Source: an uncultured Azospirillum sp. (GTDB taxonomy: Bacteria; Pseudomonadota; Alphaproteobacteria; Azospirillales; Azospirillaceae). From it: a stretch of 49,345 nt of DNA. Positions 28,215 to 38,803 of the stretch are shown in pieces. Each line of letters starts with the position of its first letter. Position 1 is the first letter of the stretch. The notes beneath the pieces were generated by a model that was not told where the DNA came from, did no database searches, and saw only the letters and a list, made by a program, of their open reading frames with translations. The position numbers were made by a program, and so were the translations under genes. The stretch is taken from NCBI RefSeq assembly GCF_946480385.1, contig NZ_CAMLJP010000040.1, positions 1 to 49,345 of the forward strand. Direction: 5' to 3'.

Positions 28215-28236
28215 GATTCTCCGATTGCGGTCGCGC

Positions 28237-28872
28237 TCACCAGTGGCGCAGCGGCCCCACATCGACATGGACGAAGTTGCTGTCGGGGTAGTAGCCGACC
28301 CCGCCGCCGCGCAGGCTCAGGGCGGCGCGCTGCAGATGGCGGGTCGACATGTTCGGCACCCGCAGGTCGATGGCCATGCCGCGCATGTGATAGCTGTTCT
28401 GGGCGACGCCGCTGTGGTCGGCCTCGCGCAGCATCGCGTTCGTCTCGGGCGAACGGTAGCCGGACACGATCTCGATCGGGCCGCGGCGGCCGATCTTGCG
28501 GCTCAGCGCATGGACCAGATCCAGCAGCTTCGGGTCGATGGTATGCACCGAGTTGTTGCGGTGGTCGCGCAGCAGATGGTTGACCGCGCGCATCGCGTCG
28601 CGCACGTAGCGGCCCTTCGCCCAGTATTCGGCGTGGAGCTTCTCGCCGGTGTGCAGGTTCACCAGGGTCAGCACCCGCGGAGGGGCGCGCAGGGAGGCAG
28701 CCTCCGCCTCTTCGCCGGTGAACAGGGTTCCCCCGGCCGAGGCTGCCGCCACCAGTCCCAGGCCGGCGCGCAGAAGATGGCGGCGATCAAGATGACGGCG
28801 TTCGGTGGCGTGGCTCTCGCCAGCGCTCGGGCGTGCGGTCGTGATCGACCGGGCGTCCGCATCCTTCATCAT
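28237..28872 (-). CDS. YcbK/DUF882 family peptidase (M15A-like), Tat-exported
   Basis: 211 residues. The N-terminal DRRHLLRAGLGLVAAASAGG is a twin-arginine signal. The C-terminal domain has the M15-like zinc-peptidase motifs SGYRSPETN, SYHMRGMAIDLRV (His-x6-Asp) and a final FVHVDVGPLRHW (His). YcbK-like proteins are murein-associated peptidases or lipoproteins of that fold and are often encoded near L,D-transpeptidase genes, though no ycbB is present in this window. GAAGGAAG lies just before tandem ATG codons. The signal is unusually long (about 60 residues before the mature domain). Confidence 0.87.
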   Translation of the reverse strand: MMKDADARSITTARPSAGESHATERRHLDRRHLLRAGLGLVAAASAGGTLFTGEEAEAASLRAPPRVLTLVNLHTGEKLHAEYWAKGRYVRDAMRAVNHLLRDHRNNSVHTIDPKLLDLVHALSRKIGRRGPIEIVSGYRSPETNAMLREADHSGVAQNSYHMRGMAIDLRVPNMSTRHLQRAALSLRGGGVGYYPDSNFVHVDVGPLRHW

Positions 28873-29425
28873 TCTTCCTTCATATCCCGTTTTTCCGCTC
28901 CGGCACCCGGGATCCGTCCTCTGGAGCCCATCGTTCCGGTTACGGCCAAAGTCACACCCTGGCTAAGGTCAAGGCGCGCTGCGGTGCATTATTCCGAAAG
29001 GTGGGACACTTTTAGGATGCCCGTGGCCTTTTCTGTCAAGAAACCATTGCTTAACCGATGCCGGTTTTTCGGTGATTCCAGGGTTTCCGCCGACTCGGGC
29101 GTCCACGGTCCCACCGGCCGAGTCGAAGCTGTTCGCGACTCGTTCGCAGCTGGTTCGATTACAGAACCGTAACGTGCGCGACTCGGGGGCATTGCCGTAT
29201 CATCACCGGCAGAAGCAGGGACGGGCCTATGGCCGCGTCTATGGCCAAGCGTCTGTTTTCCATATTCATCCCGCCAGAGCCTGCCGCCGCATCGGCGGGG
29301 AGCCATAGCGGCGGGCGGCCGAAATGCATCCCCCGAAAGGGAGTGCGCAAAAGGGGGATCCATTCAGCCTTCGGTAAGGAATGAATCGCATGATTGTCGC
29401 GATGTAACCATTTTCACGGCGACAC
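28873..29425. other. 553-bp intergenic region with a cluster of GANTC sites
   Basis: No convincing gene is present. Between 29074 and 29184 there are five GANTC sites (29074, 29092, 29120, 29137, 29180), the CcrM methylation target of alphaproteobacteria. A TTAACC half-site, as in CtrA boxes, lies at 29051. A 51-codon open frame at 29229-29384 has a moderate ribosome site but no recognised product. The rest should hold the divergent promoters of the YcbK-like gene and the pentapeptide gene. Confidence 0.5.
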
Positions 29426-30736
29426 TTGTCCGTGCCAACCACGACACCCACCGCCTCCACCGTGTCCTTCTTCCGGCCTGACCAGCTGGCCGAGGTGCTG
29501 GACCGGCACGCCCGCTGGATCAAGGGCCAGCCGGGCGGTGCCCGTGCCAACCTCGCCATGGCCGACCTGGAGGGTGCGGACCTGTCGCAGCGCGACCTGC
29601 GCGGCGCCCGTCTGGTCGGTGCGCGGCTGGCGCGCGGGCGGCTGAACGGTACCAATCTGGCCGGTGCCGACCTGTTCGGCGTCGATCTGCGCGATGCCGA
29701 CATCAGCCGGGCCAACCTGATGCAGACCGACCTGCGCGGCGCCCGCCTGCGCGCGGCCGACTTCTCCAACGCCAATCTGAAGGGCGCCGACCTGCGTGCC
29801 GGCACACTGGAACCGGGCGGCACCGCGCGGCGTGGCGCCGGACCCGATGCGCAGGATGCCGAGAGCGCCCGCCAGATCCACAAGGCGGCCCTGGCCCGCC
29901 TGCAGAACGGCTTGACGGCGGAAGGCGGCATTCCCACCGACCTGACCGGCGCGGTGCTGCGCGGCGCCAATCTGGCGGACGCCGACCTCAGCGGTGCGGT
30001 GCTGCAGAACGCCGACCTGTCGGGGGCGGTGCTGAACGGGGCGGACCTGACGGGAGCGCGGCTGAACGGTGCCAACCTGTCGGGCGCGGCGCTGGACGGC
30101 ACCCGCTTCGACAAGGCCGACATGGTCGGCACCCGGATGGCCGACTGCGACCTGTCCTCCACCCGGATCGCCACCGCGCAGATGACCCGGCCCATCGACA
30201 GCATGGGGTCGGAGATCCAGCGCGCCATCTTCGACCATGAACGCTGGATCGACAGCTTCGGCCAGCGCGGCCAGAGGGCTGACCTCGACGGCACCGACCT
30301 CAGCCGCGCCGACCTGCGCAACGTCAACCTCAGCGCCGCAAGCTTGCGCGGGGCCAACCTGTCGGCGGCGGCGCTGACCGGCGCCCGGCTGATGATGACC
30401 GACCTGTCCGGCGCCAATCTGGAAGGCGCCAACCTGATGGGCGCCGACCTGTCGGGCGCGAACCTCAGCTATGCCGTGCTGACCTGCGCCGACCTGACGC
30501 GGGTGCGGCTGGGTCCGGCGGCGATCAAGGATCCCTCGGGCCGCCCGACCGGCCGTTCCTGGGCCGCCAACCTGATGGGTGCCGACCTGCGCGGCGCCCT
30601 GCTGGTCGGCACCTGCCTGGTGCAGGCCAACCTGTCCGACGCGAATCTCGACAGCGCGGAGATGGACGGCGCCGATCTCGCCGGCGCCAAGCTGCAGCGC
30701 GCGATGCTTCCCGGACGCCCGCCCCGGCGGGGCTGA
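29426..30736 (+). CDS. Long pentapeptide-repeat protein with two header modules
   Basis: 436 residues using a TTG start at 29426; a GTG start two codons later (29432) is equally likely, and neither has a strong ribosome site. Two blocks of pentapeptide repeats, A(D/N)LxxA, each follow a header: LAEVLDRHARWIKGQPGGARANL (about 20-42) and IFDHERWIDSFGQRGQRADL (about 268-290). A non-repeat helical segment (about 140-165) interrupts the first block. The headers resemble those of the PilZ-carrying protein at 2354-3850, so the two are paralogues, this one without a PilZ domain. No signal peptide is seen, so a cytoplasmic beta-helix scaffold is likely. Confidence 0.82.
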   Translation: MSVPTTTPTASTVSFFRPDQLAEVLDRHARWIKGQPGGARANLAMADLEGADLSQRDLRGARLVGARLARGRLNGTNLAGADLFGVDLRDADISRANLMQTDLRGARLRAADFSNANLKGADLRAGTLEPGGTARRGAGPDAQDAESARQIHKAALARLQNGLTAEGGIPTDLTGAVLRGANLADADLSGAVLQNADLSGAVLNGADLTGARLNGANLSGAALDGTRFDKADMVGTRMADCDLSSTRIATAQMTRPIDSMGSEIQRAIFDHERWIDSFGQRGQRADLDGTDLSRADLRNVNLSAASLRGANLSAAALTGARLMMTDLSGANLEGANLMGADLSGANLSYAVLTCADLTRVRLGPAAIKDPSGRPTGRSWAANLMGADLRGALLVGTCLVQANLSDANLDSAEMDGADLAGAKLQRAMLPGRPPRRG

Positions 30737-30745
30737 GGCAAACCC

Positions 30746-32536
<1,791 letters not shown>

Positions 32537-32572
32537 TCCAGGCGCACTCTCGTTTTCAGGGGTATTCCCTAA

Positions 32573-33169
32573 TCAGGTCATGCCGGTCAGCAGCCGCGCC
32601 AACTCCACCGCTGTCTTCACCCGCATTTTCTCGAACACATGGCTGCGGTGGACCTCCACCGTGCGCATGCTGATGCCCAGTTCGTCGGCGATCACCTTGT
32701 TCAGCCGGCCGGCGACCACCAGCTCCATCACCTGCCGCTCGCGCTGGGTCAGAGTGGCCAGCCGGGCGGCCAGCCCGGCCTGACCGGCTTCGCGTTCGCG
32801 CTGTTCGGCGTCGAAGGCCAGCGCGTCGATCACCCGGTCGACCAGTTCGTTGTCGTTGAAGGGCTTTTCCACGAAATCGCGGGCTCCCTTCTTCAGGGCG
32901 CCGACGGCGATCGGCACGTCGCCGTGGCCGGTCAGGAAGATCACCGGCATGCGGCAGCCCTTGGCGAGCAGGCGGTCGAACAGCTCCAGCCCGCTCATCC
33001 CGTCCATGCGGATGTCCAGCAGCAGGCAGCCGGCGGTGTCCGGCCGCCATGCTTCCAGGAAGGCTTCGGCCGACGGCCAGCCGGCCACCGGGACGTTGCG
33101 CGACTGGAACAGCCAGCCGAGCGCATCGCGGATGGCCTCGTCGTCGTCGACGATGTGGAGCGTGGTCAT
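32573..33169 (-). CDS. dctR: Response regulator DctR (FixJ/NarL type)
   Basis: 198 residues. The receiver domain has the acidic pocket (DDD near 8-10), phospho-acceptor D52 (CLLLDIRMDGMSG), T80 and K102 (FVEKPF). The C-terminal LuxR-type helix-turn-helix reads LTQRERQVMELVVAGRLNKVIADELGISMRTVEVHR, ending with a short tail. Its ATG overlaps the dctS stop by 4 bases. In related bacteria DctS/DctR activates the TRAP transporter genes for C4-dicarboxylates, here divergent at 35.5 kb. The pairing with dctS is based on adjacency and domain type. Confidence 0.9.
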   Translation of the reverse strand: MTTLHIVDDDEAIRDALGWLFQSRNVPVAGWPSAEAFLEAWRPDTAGCLLLDIRMDGMSGLELFDRLLAKGCRMPVIFLTGHGDVPIAVGALKKGARDFVEKPFNDNELVDRVIDALAFDAEQREREAGQAGLAARLATLTQRERQVMELVVAGRLNKVIADELGISMRTVEVHRSHVFEKMRVKTAVELARLLTGMT

Positions 33170-35331
33170 TCGGCGGCCTCAGCGGTGTGGTCGGGGGCAA
33201 TGTGATCGGACACGTGATCGGAAAGACGGTCTGGGGCTTGGGTATGAACGGGCAGGGTGAACAGGAAGCGCGCCCCGGCCGGCGCCGCCTCCGGGTCGTC
33301 CCCATCCGCCACCGCCTCGAACCACAGCCGGCCGCGGTGGTGCTCGACGATGGAGCGGCAGATGTTCAGGCCCATGCCCATACCTTCGCGCTTGGTGGTG
33401 AAGAAAGGGGAAAAGAGCCGGTCGGCGACATCCGGCGCGATGCCGCAGCCATGGTCGCGGATCTCCGTCAGCAGAACGCGGCCTTCGCCGTCCCCGCCCT
33501 GTCCACTGTCATCGCAGCCGGCCAAACGGACGGTGACGGTCAGGCGGCGGTCGGCGCGCGGGGTGCGGGCCATCGCCTCGATCCCGTTGCGCATCAGGTT
33601 CAGCACCACCTGCTGCAGCAGGATGCGGTCGCCGGTGACCGGCGGCAGGTCGGCCGGGGCGTCCAGCTCCACACGCACGCCCAGCCGCGCGGCGTCGCTG
33701 CCGGCCAGCCCGACGCAATCCTCCAGCACGCGGGCGAGCGAGCAGGGGGCGACCTTCGGATCGCGCTTGCGCACGAAATCATGGATGCGCCGCACCACCA
33801 ACCCGGCGCGCTTGGCCTGGGCCGCCAGCTTTTCCAGCGCCGCCGCCACCTCCTGGGTGTCGCAGCGGTCGGAGCGCAGGCGGTTGAGGCAGCCGGTGCA
33901 ATAGCTGGCGATGGCCGACAGCGGCTGGTTCAGCTCATGTGCCAGGGTGGAGGCCATCTCGCCCATGGTGATCAGGCGCGAGGTCTGCTGCAGCCGCTCC
34001 TGCTGCTGGCGGGCCAGCTCCTCGGCGCGCTTGCGCTCGGTGATGTCGAGGACGGAGCCCATCCAGCCGGTCTGGCGTCCGTTGGCGTCGATCAGAGGCG
34101 CCTCGTAGATCAGCGCGTCGAAGCGTTCGCCGTTGGGGCGCTGGAACCGCATCTCCAGCCCGTTCTCCGGCGCGCGGCCGGCCAGCACGTCCTGGAAGGC
34201 GGCCTCGGCCCGGTCGATCTCCTCCGGCAGCCAATAGGGCGCCGGCGGGCCGCGTCCGATCAGGTCCCCGGCCTCCAGCCCGACCATCTTGCAGAAGGCC
34301 GGATTGACGTAGGTGATGCGCCCCTCCAGGTCGCGGGCGCGCATGCCGACGGTCAGGCTGTCCTCCATCGCCTTGCGGAAGGCGTGTTCCTCGCGCAGAG
34401 CCTCCTCGGCGCGCAGGCGGCCGGCGATGTGGCGGCGCAGCGACCACAGGCTCCACAGCGCCGATCCGGTCAGCGCGAAGATCGCCGCCACCAGCACGGT
34501 GCGGATGACGTTCGAATCGCTGGGATAGGCGGTGGCGACCAGCGCCAGCCCATGGCCGGGCGGGTCGAACGGGATGACGTGGCTGCGCGCCGGGTCCGGC
34601 GCCGGGCCTGCCATCGACCCCGGCACCGACATGCGCGACTTCGACCCCAGGACCGTTCCCCGCGCGTCGATCACCTCCAGCTGGTAGCGCTGGGCGAACC
34701 ACCAGGGGACATGGTGGGTCAGCATCGCCTCGAACGAGAAGACGCCGACCAGCGCGCCGACGAACTTGCCGTCGCGGAACAGCGGGAAGGCGACGTCGAA
34801 GCCATGGTTGCCGGCGTCGACCCGATAGGGCGCGCTGTGGGCGCGCAGGCCGGAGGACCGGGCGATGCGCACGGCGTCGGTCCGGCTCAGTCCGCCCAGT
34901 GGGCTGTCGTCCCCGTTCGCATTTTCCCCGGCCGGCGCGCCGTTCCCCGGCAACGGCGGCTCGGCCAGCTGGGTGCGCCCTTGGGTGTCCAGCCACAGAA
35001 CCCGCTCGATCGCTGGATTGGTGTTCACCACCAGCCGGGCCATCGCGGCGAACTGCCGCATGTCCACCTCGGTCCGGCCCAGCGTCTCCGCCAGCCTTTC
35101 CAGCTTGTCCTCGTCGGAGGCGAGTTGGAAATGCAGGTTCTGCTCGACCCACAGCGCGTCCTTGATCAGCGCCAGCGCCTCCTCGTCGCGCTCGTTGCGC
35201 TGAAGCAGCCAGAGGAAGGCGCCCAGCAGCACCACGACCAGCACCATCGCCACGACGGGCATGGCATGCGGCCCCGCCCGCCCGATACGGGCGGGGGAGG
35301 GGGAGGTGCCGGTGCGGAGCGGGTTCGACAT
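33166..35331 (-). CDS. dctS: C4-dicarboxylate sensor histidine kinase DctS
   Basis: 721 residues from MSNPLRTGTS. The open frame continues upstream antisense to dctP, but that part is not family-like. One membrane helix lies at ~24-43 and a second near 282-304; the periplasmic domain between them (Cache-like) should bind succinate/malate. A PAS domain (YVNPAFCKMVGLEAGDLIG, ending SVLDITERKRAEEL) precedes HisKA (MASTLAHELNQPLSAI, phospho-His in AHELNQP) and HATPase_c (NLMRNGIEAM, DHGCGIA, FFTTKREGMGMGLNICRS). AHELNQPL is the DctB/DctS type of H box. It is divergent from dctP with a 177-bp gap that must carry the regulated promoters. Confidence 0.9.
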   Translation of the reverse strand: MSNPLRTGTSPSPARIGRAGPHAMPVVAMVLVVVLLGAFLWLLQRNERDEEALALIKDALWVEQNLHFQLASDEDKLERLAETLGRTEVDMRQFAAMARLVVNTNPAIERVLWLDTQGRTQLAEPPLPGNGAPAGENANGDDSPLGGLSRTDAVRIARSSGLRAHSAPYRVDAGNHGFDVAFPLFRDGKFVGALVGVFSFEAMLTHHVPWWFAQRYQLEVIDARGTVLGSKSRMSVPGSMAGPAPDPARSHVIPFDPPGHGLALVATAYPSDSNVIRTVLVAAIFALTGSALWSLWSLRRHIAGRLRAEEALREEHAFRKAMEDSLTVGMRARDLEGRITYVNPAFCKMVGLEAGDLIGRGPPAPYWLPEEIDRAEAAFQDVLAGRAPENGLEMRFQRPNGERFDALIYEAPLIDANGRQTGWMGSVLDITERKRAEELARQQQERLQQTSRLITMGEMASTLAHELNQPLSAIASYCTGCLNRLRSDRCDTQEVAAALEKLAAQAKRAGLVVRRIHDFVRKRDPKVAPCSLARVLEDCVGLAGSDAARLGVRVELDAPADLPPVTGDRILLQQVVLNLMRNGIEAMARTPRADRRLTVTVRLAGCDDSGQGGDGEGRVLLTEIRDHGCGIAPDVADRLFSPFFTTKREGMGMGLNICRSIVEHHRGRLWFEAVADGDDPEAAPAGARFLFTLPVHTQAPDRLSDHVSDHIAPDHTAEAAE

Positions 35332-35508
35332 TGGAATGGACACGAAAGTGTGGCGGTGGGGGATGGCGGGACCGGACGAAAGTGGGATAGGCCGACTCTG
35401 CGGATATCCACAATAGCCGCAATTCGTCCGATCATGAACAATGCGCGACAAGTACGGGGCGGAACAATCCGCTCTGTCGACAATCAACACCGGAAGGGGG
35501 ACGCACCC

Positions 35509-36531
35509 ATGAAACTCGTGAAGCTCCTGTGCGCGGCTGCGGTCGGCTGCATGATGGCGGCGCCGATGGCCATTTCGACGGCCTGGGCCCAGGACCAGAT
35601 CGTCATCAAGTTCAGCCACGTCGTCGCGCCGGAGACGCCGAAGGGCAAGGGTGCCGAGAAGTTCAAGGAACTGGCCGAGAAGCTGACCGCCGGCAAGGTG
35701 AAGGTCGAGGTCTATCCGAACAGCCAGCTCTACAAGGACAAGGAAGAGCTTGAGGCACTGCAGCTGGGCGCCGTGCAGATGCTGGCCCCGTCGCTGGCCA
35801 AGTTCGGTCCGCTGGGCGCCAAGGAATTCGAGGTCTTCGACCTGCCCTACATCTTCCCGAGCAAGGAAGTCCTGCAGCGCGTCACCAAGGGCGAGATCGG
35901 CAAGAAGCTGTTCAAGAAGCTGGAGTCCAAGGGCATCATCGGCCTCGCCTATTGGGACAACGGCTTCAAGATCATGAGCGCCAACAAGCCGCTGATCATG
36001 CCGGAGGACGTCAAGGGCCTGAAGATGCGCATCCAGTCGTCCAAGGTTCTGGACGCCCAGATGCGCGCGCTGGGCGCCCTGCCGCAGGTGATGGCCTTCT
36101 CCGAAGTGTACCAGGCGCTGCAGACCGGCGTCGTCGACGGCACCGAGAACCCGCCGTCGAACATGTACACCCAGAAGATGCACGAGGTGCAGAAGAACGC
36201 CACGCTGACCGACCACGGCTATCTCGGCTATGCGGTCATCGTGAACAAGAAGTTCTGGGAAGGCCTGCCCGCCGACGTCCGCACCCAGCTGGAAGAAGCG
36301 ATGAAGGAGGCGACCGATTACGCCAACGACATCGCCCAGCATGAGAACGACGTGGCGCTGGCCCAGATGAAGGCGTCGGGCAAGACCGATTTCCACACCC
36401 AGACCAAGGCCGAGCGCGAGGCCTGGATCAAGGCGCTGAAGCCGGTCCACAAGGAAGCCGAATCCCGCGTCGGCAAGGACCTGATCGAAGCGATCTACAA
36501 GGAAGCCGAGGCCGCCGGCTTCAAGATGTAA
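35509..36531 (+). CDS. dctP: TRAP transporter C4-dicarboxylate-binding protein DctP
   Basis: 340 residues from MKLVKLLCAA with GGAAGGGGG upstream. A Sec signal peptide (1-27) ends AWA|QDQ. The family core is seen in KFSHVVAPETPKGKGAEKFKE, FGPLGAKEFEVFDLPYIFPS, KGLKMRIQSSKVLDAQMRALGA (containing the substrate-carboxylate Arg) and GVVDGTENPPSNMYTQKMHEVQK. This periplasmic protein captures succinate, malate or fumarate and delivers it to DctQM. It is followed by a 216-bp gap full of hairpins, which is a known way to make more binding protein than membrane subunits. Confidence 0.94.
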   Translation: MKLVKLLCAAAVGCMMAAPMAISTAWAQDQIVIKFSHVVAPETPKGKGAEKFKELAEKLTAGKVKVEVYPNSQLYKDKEELEALQLGAVQMLAPSLAKFGPLGAKEFEVFDLPYIFPSKEVLQRVTKGEIGKKLFKKLESKGIIGLAYWDNGFKIMSANKPLIMPEDVKGLKMRIQSSKVLDAQMRALGALPQVMAFSEVYQALQTGVVDGTENPPSNMYTQKMHEVQKNATLTDHGYLGYAVIVNKKFWEGLPADVRTQLEEAMKEATDYANDIAQHENDVALAQMKASGKTDFHTQTKAEREAWIKALKPVHKEAESRVGKDLIEAIYKEAEAAGFKM

Positions 36532-36552
36532 GGACCTGCGGGCTTCGATCCT

Positions 36553-36702
36553 CCCTCTCCCGCCCCGGGAGAGGGAAGGGGCCCATGCGCAGCATGGGAA
36601 GGGTGAGGGGTGGTTCGAGAATCCCGAACCGCATGGCTTCGTGCCTCACCCCTCACCCTCCCGCCTTCGGCGGGTCCCTCCCTCTCCCGGGACGGGAGAG
36701 GG
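36553..36702. repeat. Intergenic palindromic element (six stem-loops) between dctP and dctQ
   Basis: Perfect stems are CCCTCTCCCG/CGGGAGAGGG (36553-36575), CCCATGC/GCATGGG (36582-36598), GGTGAGGGGT/ACCCCTCACC (36602-36657) enclosing GGTTCG/CGAACC (36612-36630), CCGCC/GGCGG (36661-36673) and again CCCTCTCCCG/CGGGAGAGGG (36680-36702). The first and last hairpins differ only in the 3-base loop. It is non-coding and probably a member of a dispersed palindromic family. It likely stabilises the dctP 3' end. Confidence 0.8.
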
Positions 36703-36747
36703 CAATAAACTGCCGACTACCTCCGCCGACCGGGAGATCCCCCCGAC

Positions 36748-37317
36748 ATGCTCATGAAACTGCTCGACCGCCTCGAGGAGACGCTGATCGCCTCGCTGAT
36801 GGCGGTGGCGACGCTCGTCATCTTCGCGGCCGTCCTTCACCGTTATCTTTCCGGCGTGCCCTACATCCAGGACTACGTCATCCACTGGAATCTGGCCTGG
36901 GCCCAGGAACTGTGCATCTACCTGTTCGTGTGGATGGCCAAGTTCGGCGCGGCCTATGGCGTGCGCACCGGCATCCATGTCGGCGTGGACGTGGTGATCA
37001 ACCGGCTGCGGCCGGACATCCGCGGCCGCTTCGTCATCTTCGGCCTGCTGGCCGGCGCCCTGTTCACCGGCGTCGTCGGCACGCTGGGCGCCACCTTCGT
37101 CTACCACATGTCGGAGACGGAGCAGGTGTCGGCCGATCTGGAATGGCCGATGTGGATCATCTATCTGGCGATCCCGCTCGGCTCCTACCTGATGTGCTTC
37201 CGCTTCCTTCAGGTCGCCTGGACCTTCATCCGGACCGGCGAACTGCCCCACCACGATCATGCCCAGGTCGACGGCATCGACCCGGTCGAAGCCGCCAATG
37301 AAGGAGGCCCGGCGTGA
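36748..37317 (+). CDS. dctQ: TRAP transporter small membrane subunit DctQ
   Basis: 189 residues with four hydrophobic helices (about 13-35, 48-70, 90-113, 130-155). Typical features are LMAVATLVIFAAVLHRYLSG, WAQELCIYLFVWMAKFGAAYGVRTGIHVGVD and YLAIPLGSYLMCFRFLQ. It forms the membrane complex with DctM for Na+-coupled C4-dicarboxylate uptake. The gene follows the hairpin element; its stop overlaps the GTG start of dctM by 4 bases. Confidence 0.92.
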   Translation: MLMKLLDRLEETLIASLMAVATLVIFAAVLHRYLSGVPYIQDYVIHWNLAWAQELCIYLFVWMAKFGAAYGVRTGIHVGVDVVINRLRPDIRGRFVIFGLLAGALFTGVVGTLGATFVYHMSETEQVSADLEWPMWIIYLAIPLGSYLMCFRFLQVAWTFIRTGELPHHDHAQVDGIDPVEAANEGGPA

Positions 37318-38612
37318 ACGCACTCATCATCTTCGGTCTGCTGCTGACGCTGATGCTCACCGGCATGCCGATCTCCATCTCGCTCGGCCTGACGGTTCTG
37401 ACTTTCCTGTTCACGATGACCGACGTGCCGATCGCGGCGGTGGCGCTGAAGCTGTTCACGGGCATCGAGAAGTTCGAGATCATGGCGATCCCGTTCTTCA
37501 TCCTGGCCGGCAACTTCCTGACCCACGGCGGCGTCGCCCGGCGCATGATCAACTTCGCCACCTCGATGGTCGGGCACTGGCACGGCGGCCTGGGTCTGGC
37601 CGGTGTCCTCGCCTGCGCCCTGTTCGCGGCGGTGTCGGGCTCCAGCCCGGCGACGGTGGTGGCCATCGGCTCCATCATCCTGCCGGCGATGATCGCCCAG
37701 GGCTTCCCGAAGAATTTCGGCGCCGGCATCGTCACCACCTCCGGCGCGCTGGGCATCCTGATCCCGCCGTCGATCGTGATGGTGATGTACTGCGTCGCCA
37801 CCACCGGGCATCCGCAGGCGCCGTCCATCGGCCAGATGTTCCTGGCCGGCGTGGTGCCGGGCCTGATGCTCGCCGCCTTCCTCGGCTTCACCACTTGGTT
37901 CCGCGCCCGCAAGTTCGGCTATCCCCGCCTGCCCAAGGCGTCGGCCGCCCAGCGCTGGCACGCCTTCCGCGAGAGCTTCTGGGGCCTGCTGCTGATCGTC
38001 GTCGTCATGGGCGGCATCTACACCGGCGTCTTCACCCCGACGGAAGCGGCGGCGATGGCGGCGGTCTATGCCTTCGTCGTGGCGGTGTTCGTCTACCGCG
38101 ACATGCCGCTCAGCCGGGTGCCGAAGGTGCTGCTGGACAGCGCCAGCATGTCGGCGATGCTGCTCTACATCATCACCAACGCCGTCCTCTTCTCTTTCGT
38201 CATGACGTCGGAGCAGATCCCGCAGTCGATGGCGGCCTGGATCCAGAGCCAGCATCTGGGCGTGTGGGTCTTCCTGCTGGTGGTGAACATCGTGCTGCTG
38301 GCCGCCGGCAACTTCATGGAGCCGTCGTCCATCGTCCTCATCATGGCGCCGATCCTGTTCCCGGTGGCGATGTCGCTGGGCATCGACCCGGTCCATTTCG
38401 GCATCCTGATCATCGTGAACATGGAGGTCGGCATGTGCCACCCGCCGGTGGGCCTGAACCTCTACGTCGCATCGGGCATCACCAAGATGGGCATTACCGA
38501 GCTGACGGTGGCGGTGTGGCCGTGGCTGCTGACGATGCTGATCTTCCTCGGCCTCGTCACCTATGTGCCGGCGATCTCGCTGTGGTTCCCGCGCCTGATC
38601 GGGGCGATGTAG
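37314..38612 (+). CDS. dctM: TRAP transporter large membrane subunit DctM
   Basis: 432 residues with a GTG start coupled to the dctQ stop. It is an elevator-type transporter with about 11-12 helices. Landmarks are MPISISLGLTVLTFLFT, IPFFILAGNFLTHGGVARRMINFA, ACALFAAVSGSSPATVVAIGSI, TSGALGILIPPSIVMVMY and GMCHPPVGLNLYVASGI. Two similar halves contain the inverted substrate-binding loops. It is the last gene of dctPQM, with a hairpin terminator downstream. Confidence 0.94.
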   Translation: MNALIIFGLLLTLMLTGMPISISLGLTVLTFLFTMTDVPIAAVALKLFTGIEKFEIMAIPFFILAGNFLTHGGVARRMINFATSMVGHWHGGLGLAGVLACALFAAVSGSSPATVVAIGSIILPAMIAQGFPKNFGAGIVTTSGALGILIPPSIVMVMYCVATTGHPQAPSIGQMFLAGVVPGLMLAAFLGFTTWFRARKFGYPRLPKASAAQRWHAFRESFWGLLLIVVVMGGIYTGVFTPTEAAAMAAVYAFVVAVFVYRDMPLSRVPKVLLDSASMSAMLLYIITNAVLFSFVMTSEQIPQSMAAWIQSQHLGVWVFLLVVNIVLLAAGNFMEPSSIVLIMAPILFPVAMSLGIDPVHFGILIIVNMEVGMCHPPVGLNLYVASGITKMGITELTVAVWPWLLTMLIFLGLVTYVPAISLWFPRLIGAM

Positions 38613-38652
38613 AGCCACAAAGTCGTCAGGGGATTTCCTCGTCGAAACGGCA

Positions 38653-38688
38653 GGGGCCGCGAAGTCCGGAACGGGGCTTCGCGGCCCC
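38653..38688 (+). terminator. Hairpin terminator after dctM
   Basis: A 12-bp perfect stem (GGGGCCGCGAAG at 38653-38664; CTTCGCGGCCCC at 38677-38688) with a 12-base loop lies 40 bases past the dctM stop. Only two T follow, so termination may be partial. Confidence 0.6.
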
Positions 38689-38803
38689 TTCGCGTGTCCG
38701 GCCCTTCATTATTGTACCCATACATTGTTGTGCATTGAAGCGAGCGCGCGGCCGGGCCTAAACTTCGACCCTCTCCCGCCGCCAGCCAGACCAGAGGTTA
38801 GCC

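Noticed and set aside
29229..29384. 51-codon open frame before the second pentapeptide gene
   Set aside because: It has a fair ribosome-site-like GGGACGGG, but basic low-complexity content, no known family and mixed codon use; left undecided.
29560..30710. Repetitive DNA resembling tandem repeats or CRISPR
   Set aside because: The periodicity (15 bases) comes from coding pentapeptide repeats; no spacer-repeat structure exists here or elsewhere in the window.
33049..36531. A 1160-codon plus-strand frame ending as dctP
   Set aside because: Only the last 340 codons are DctP; the rest is the antisense of dctS and dctR. The signal peptide and ribosome site fix the start at 35509.
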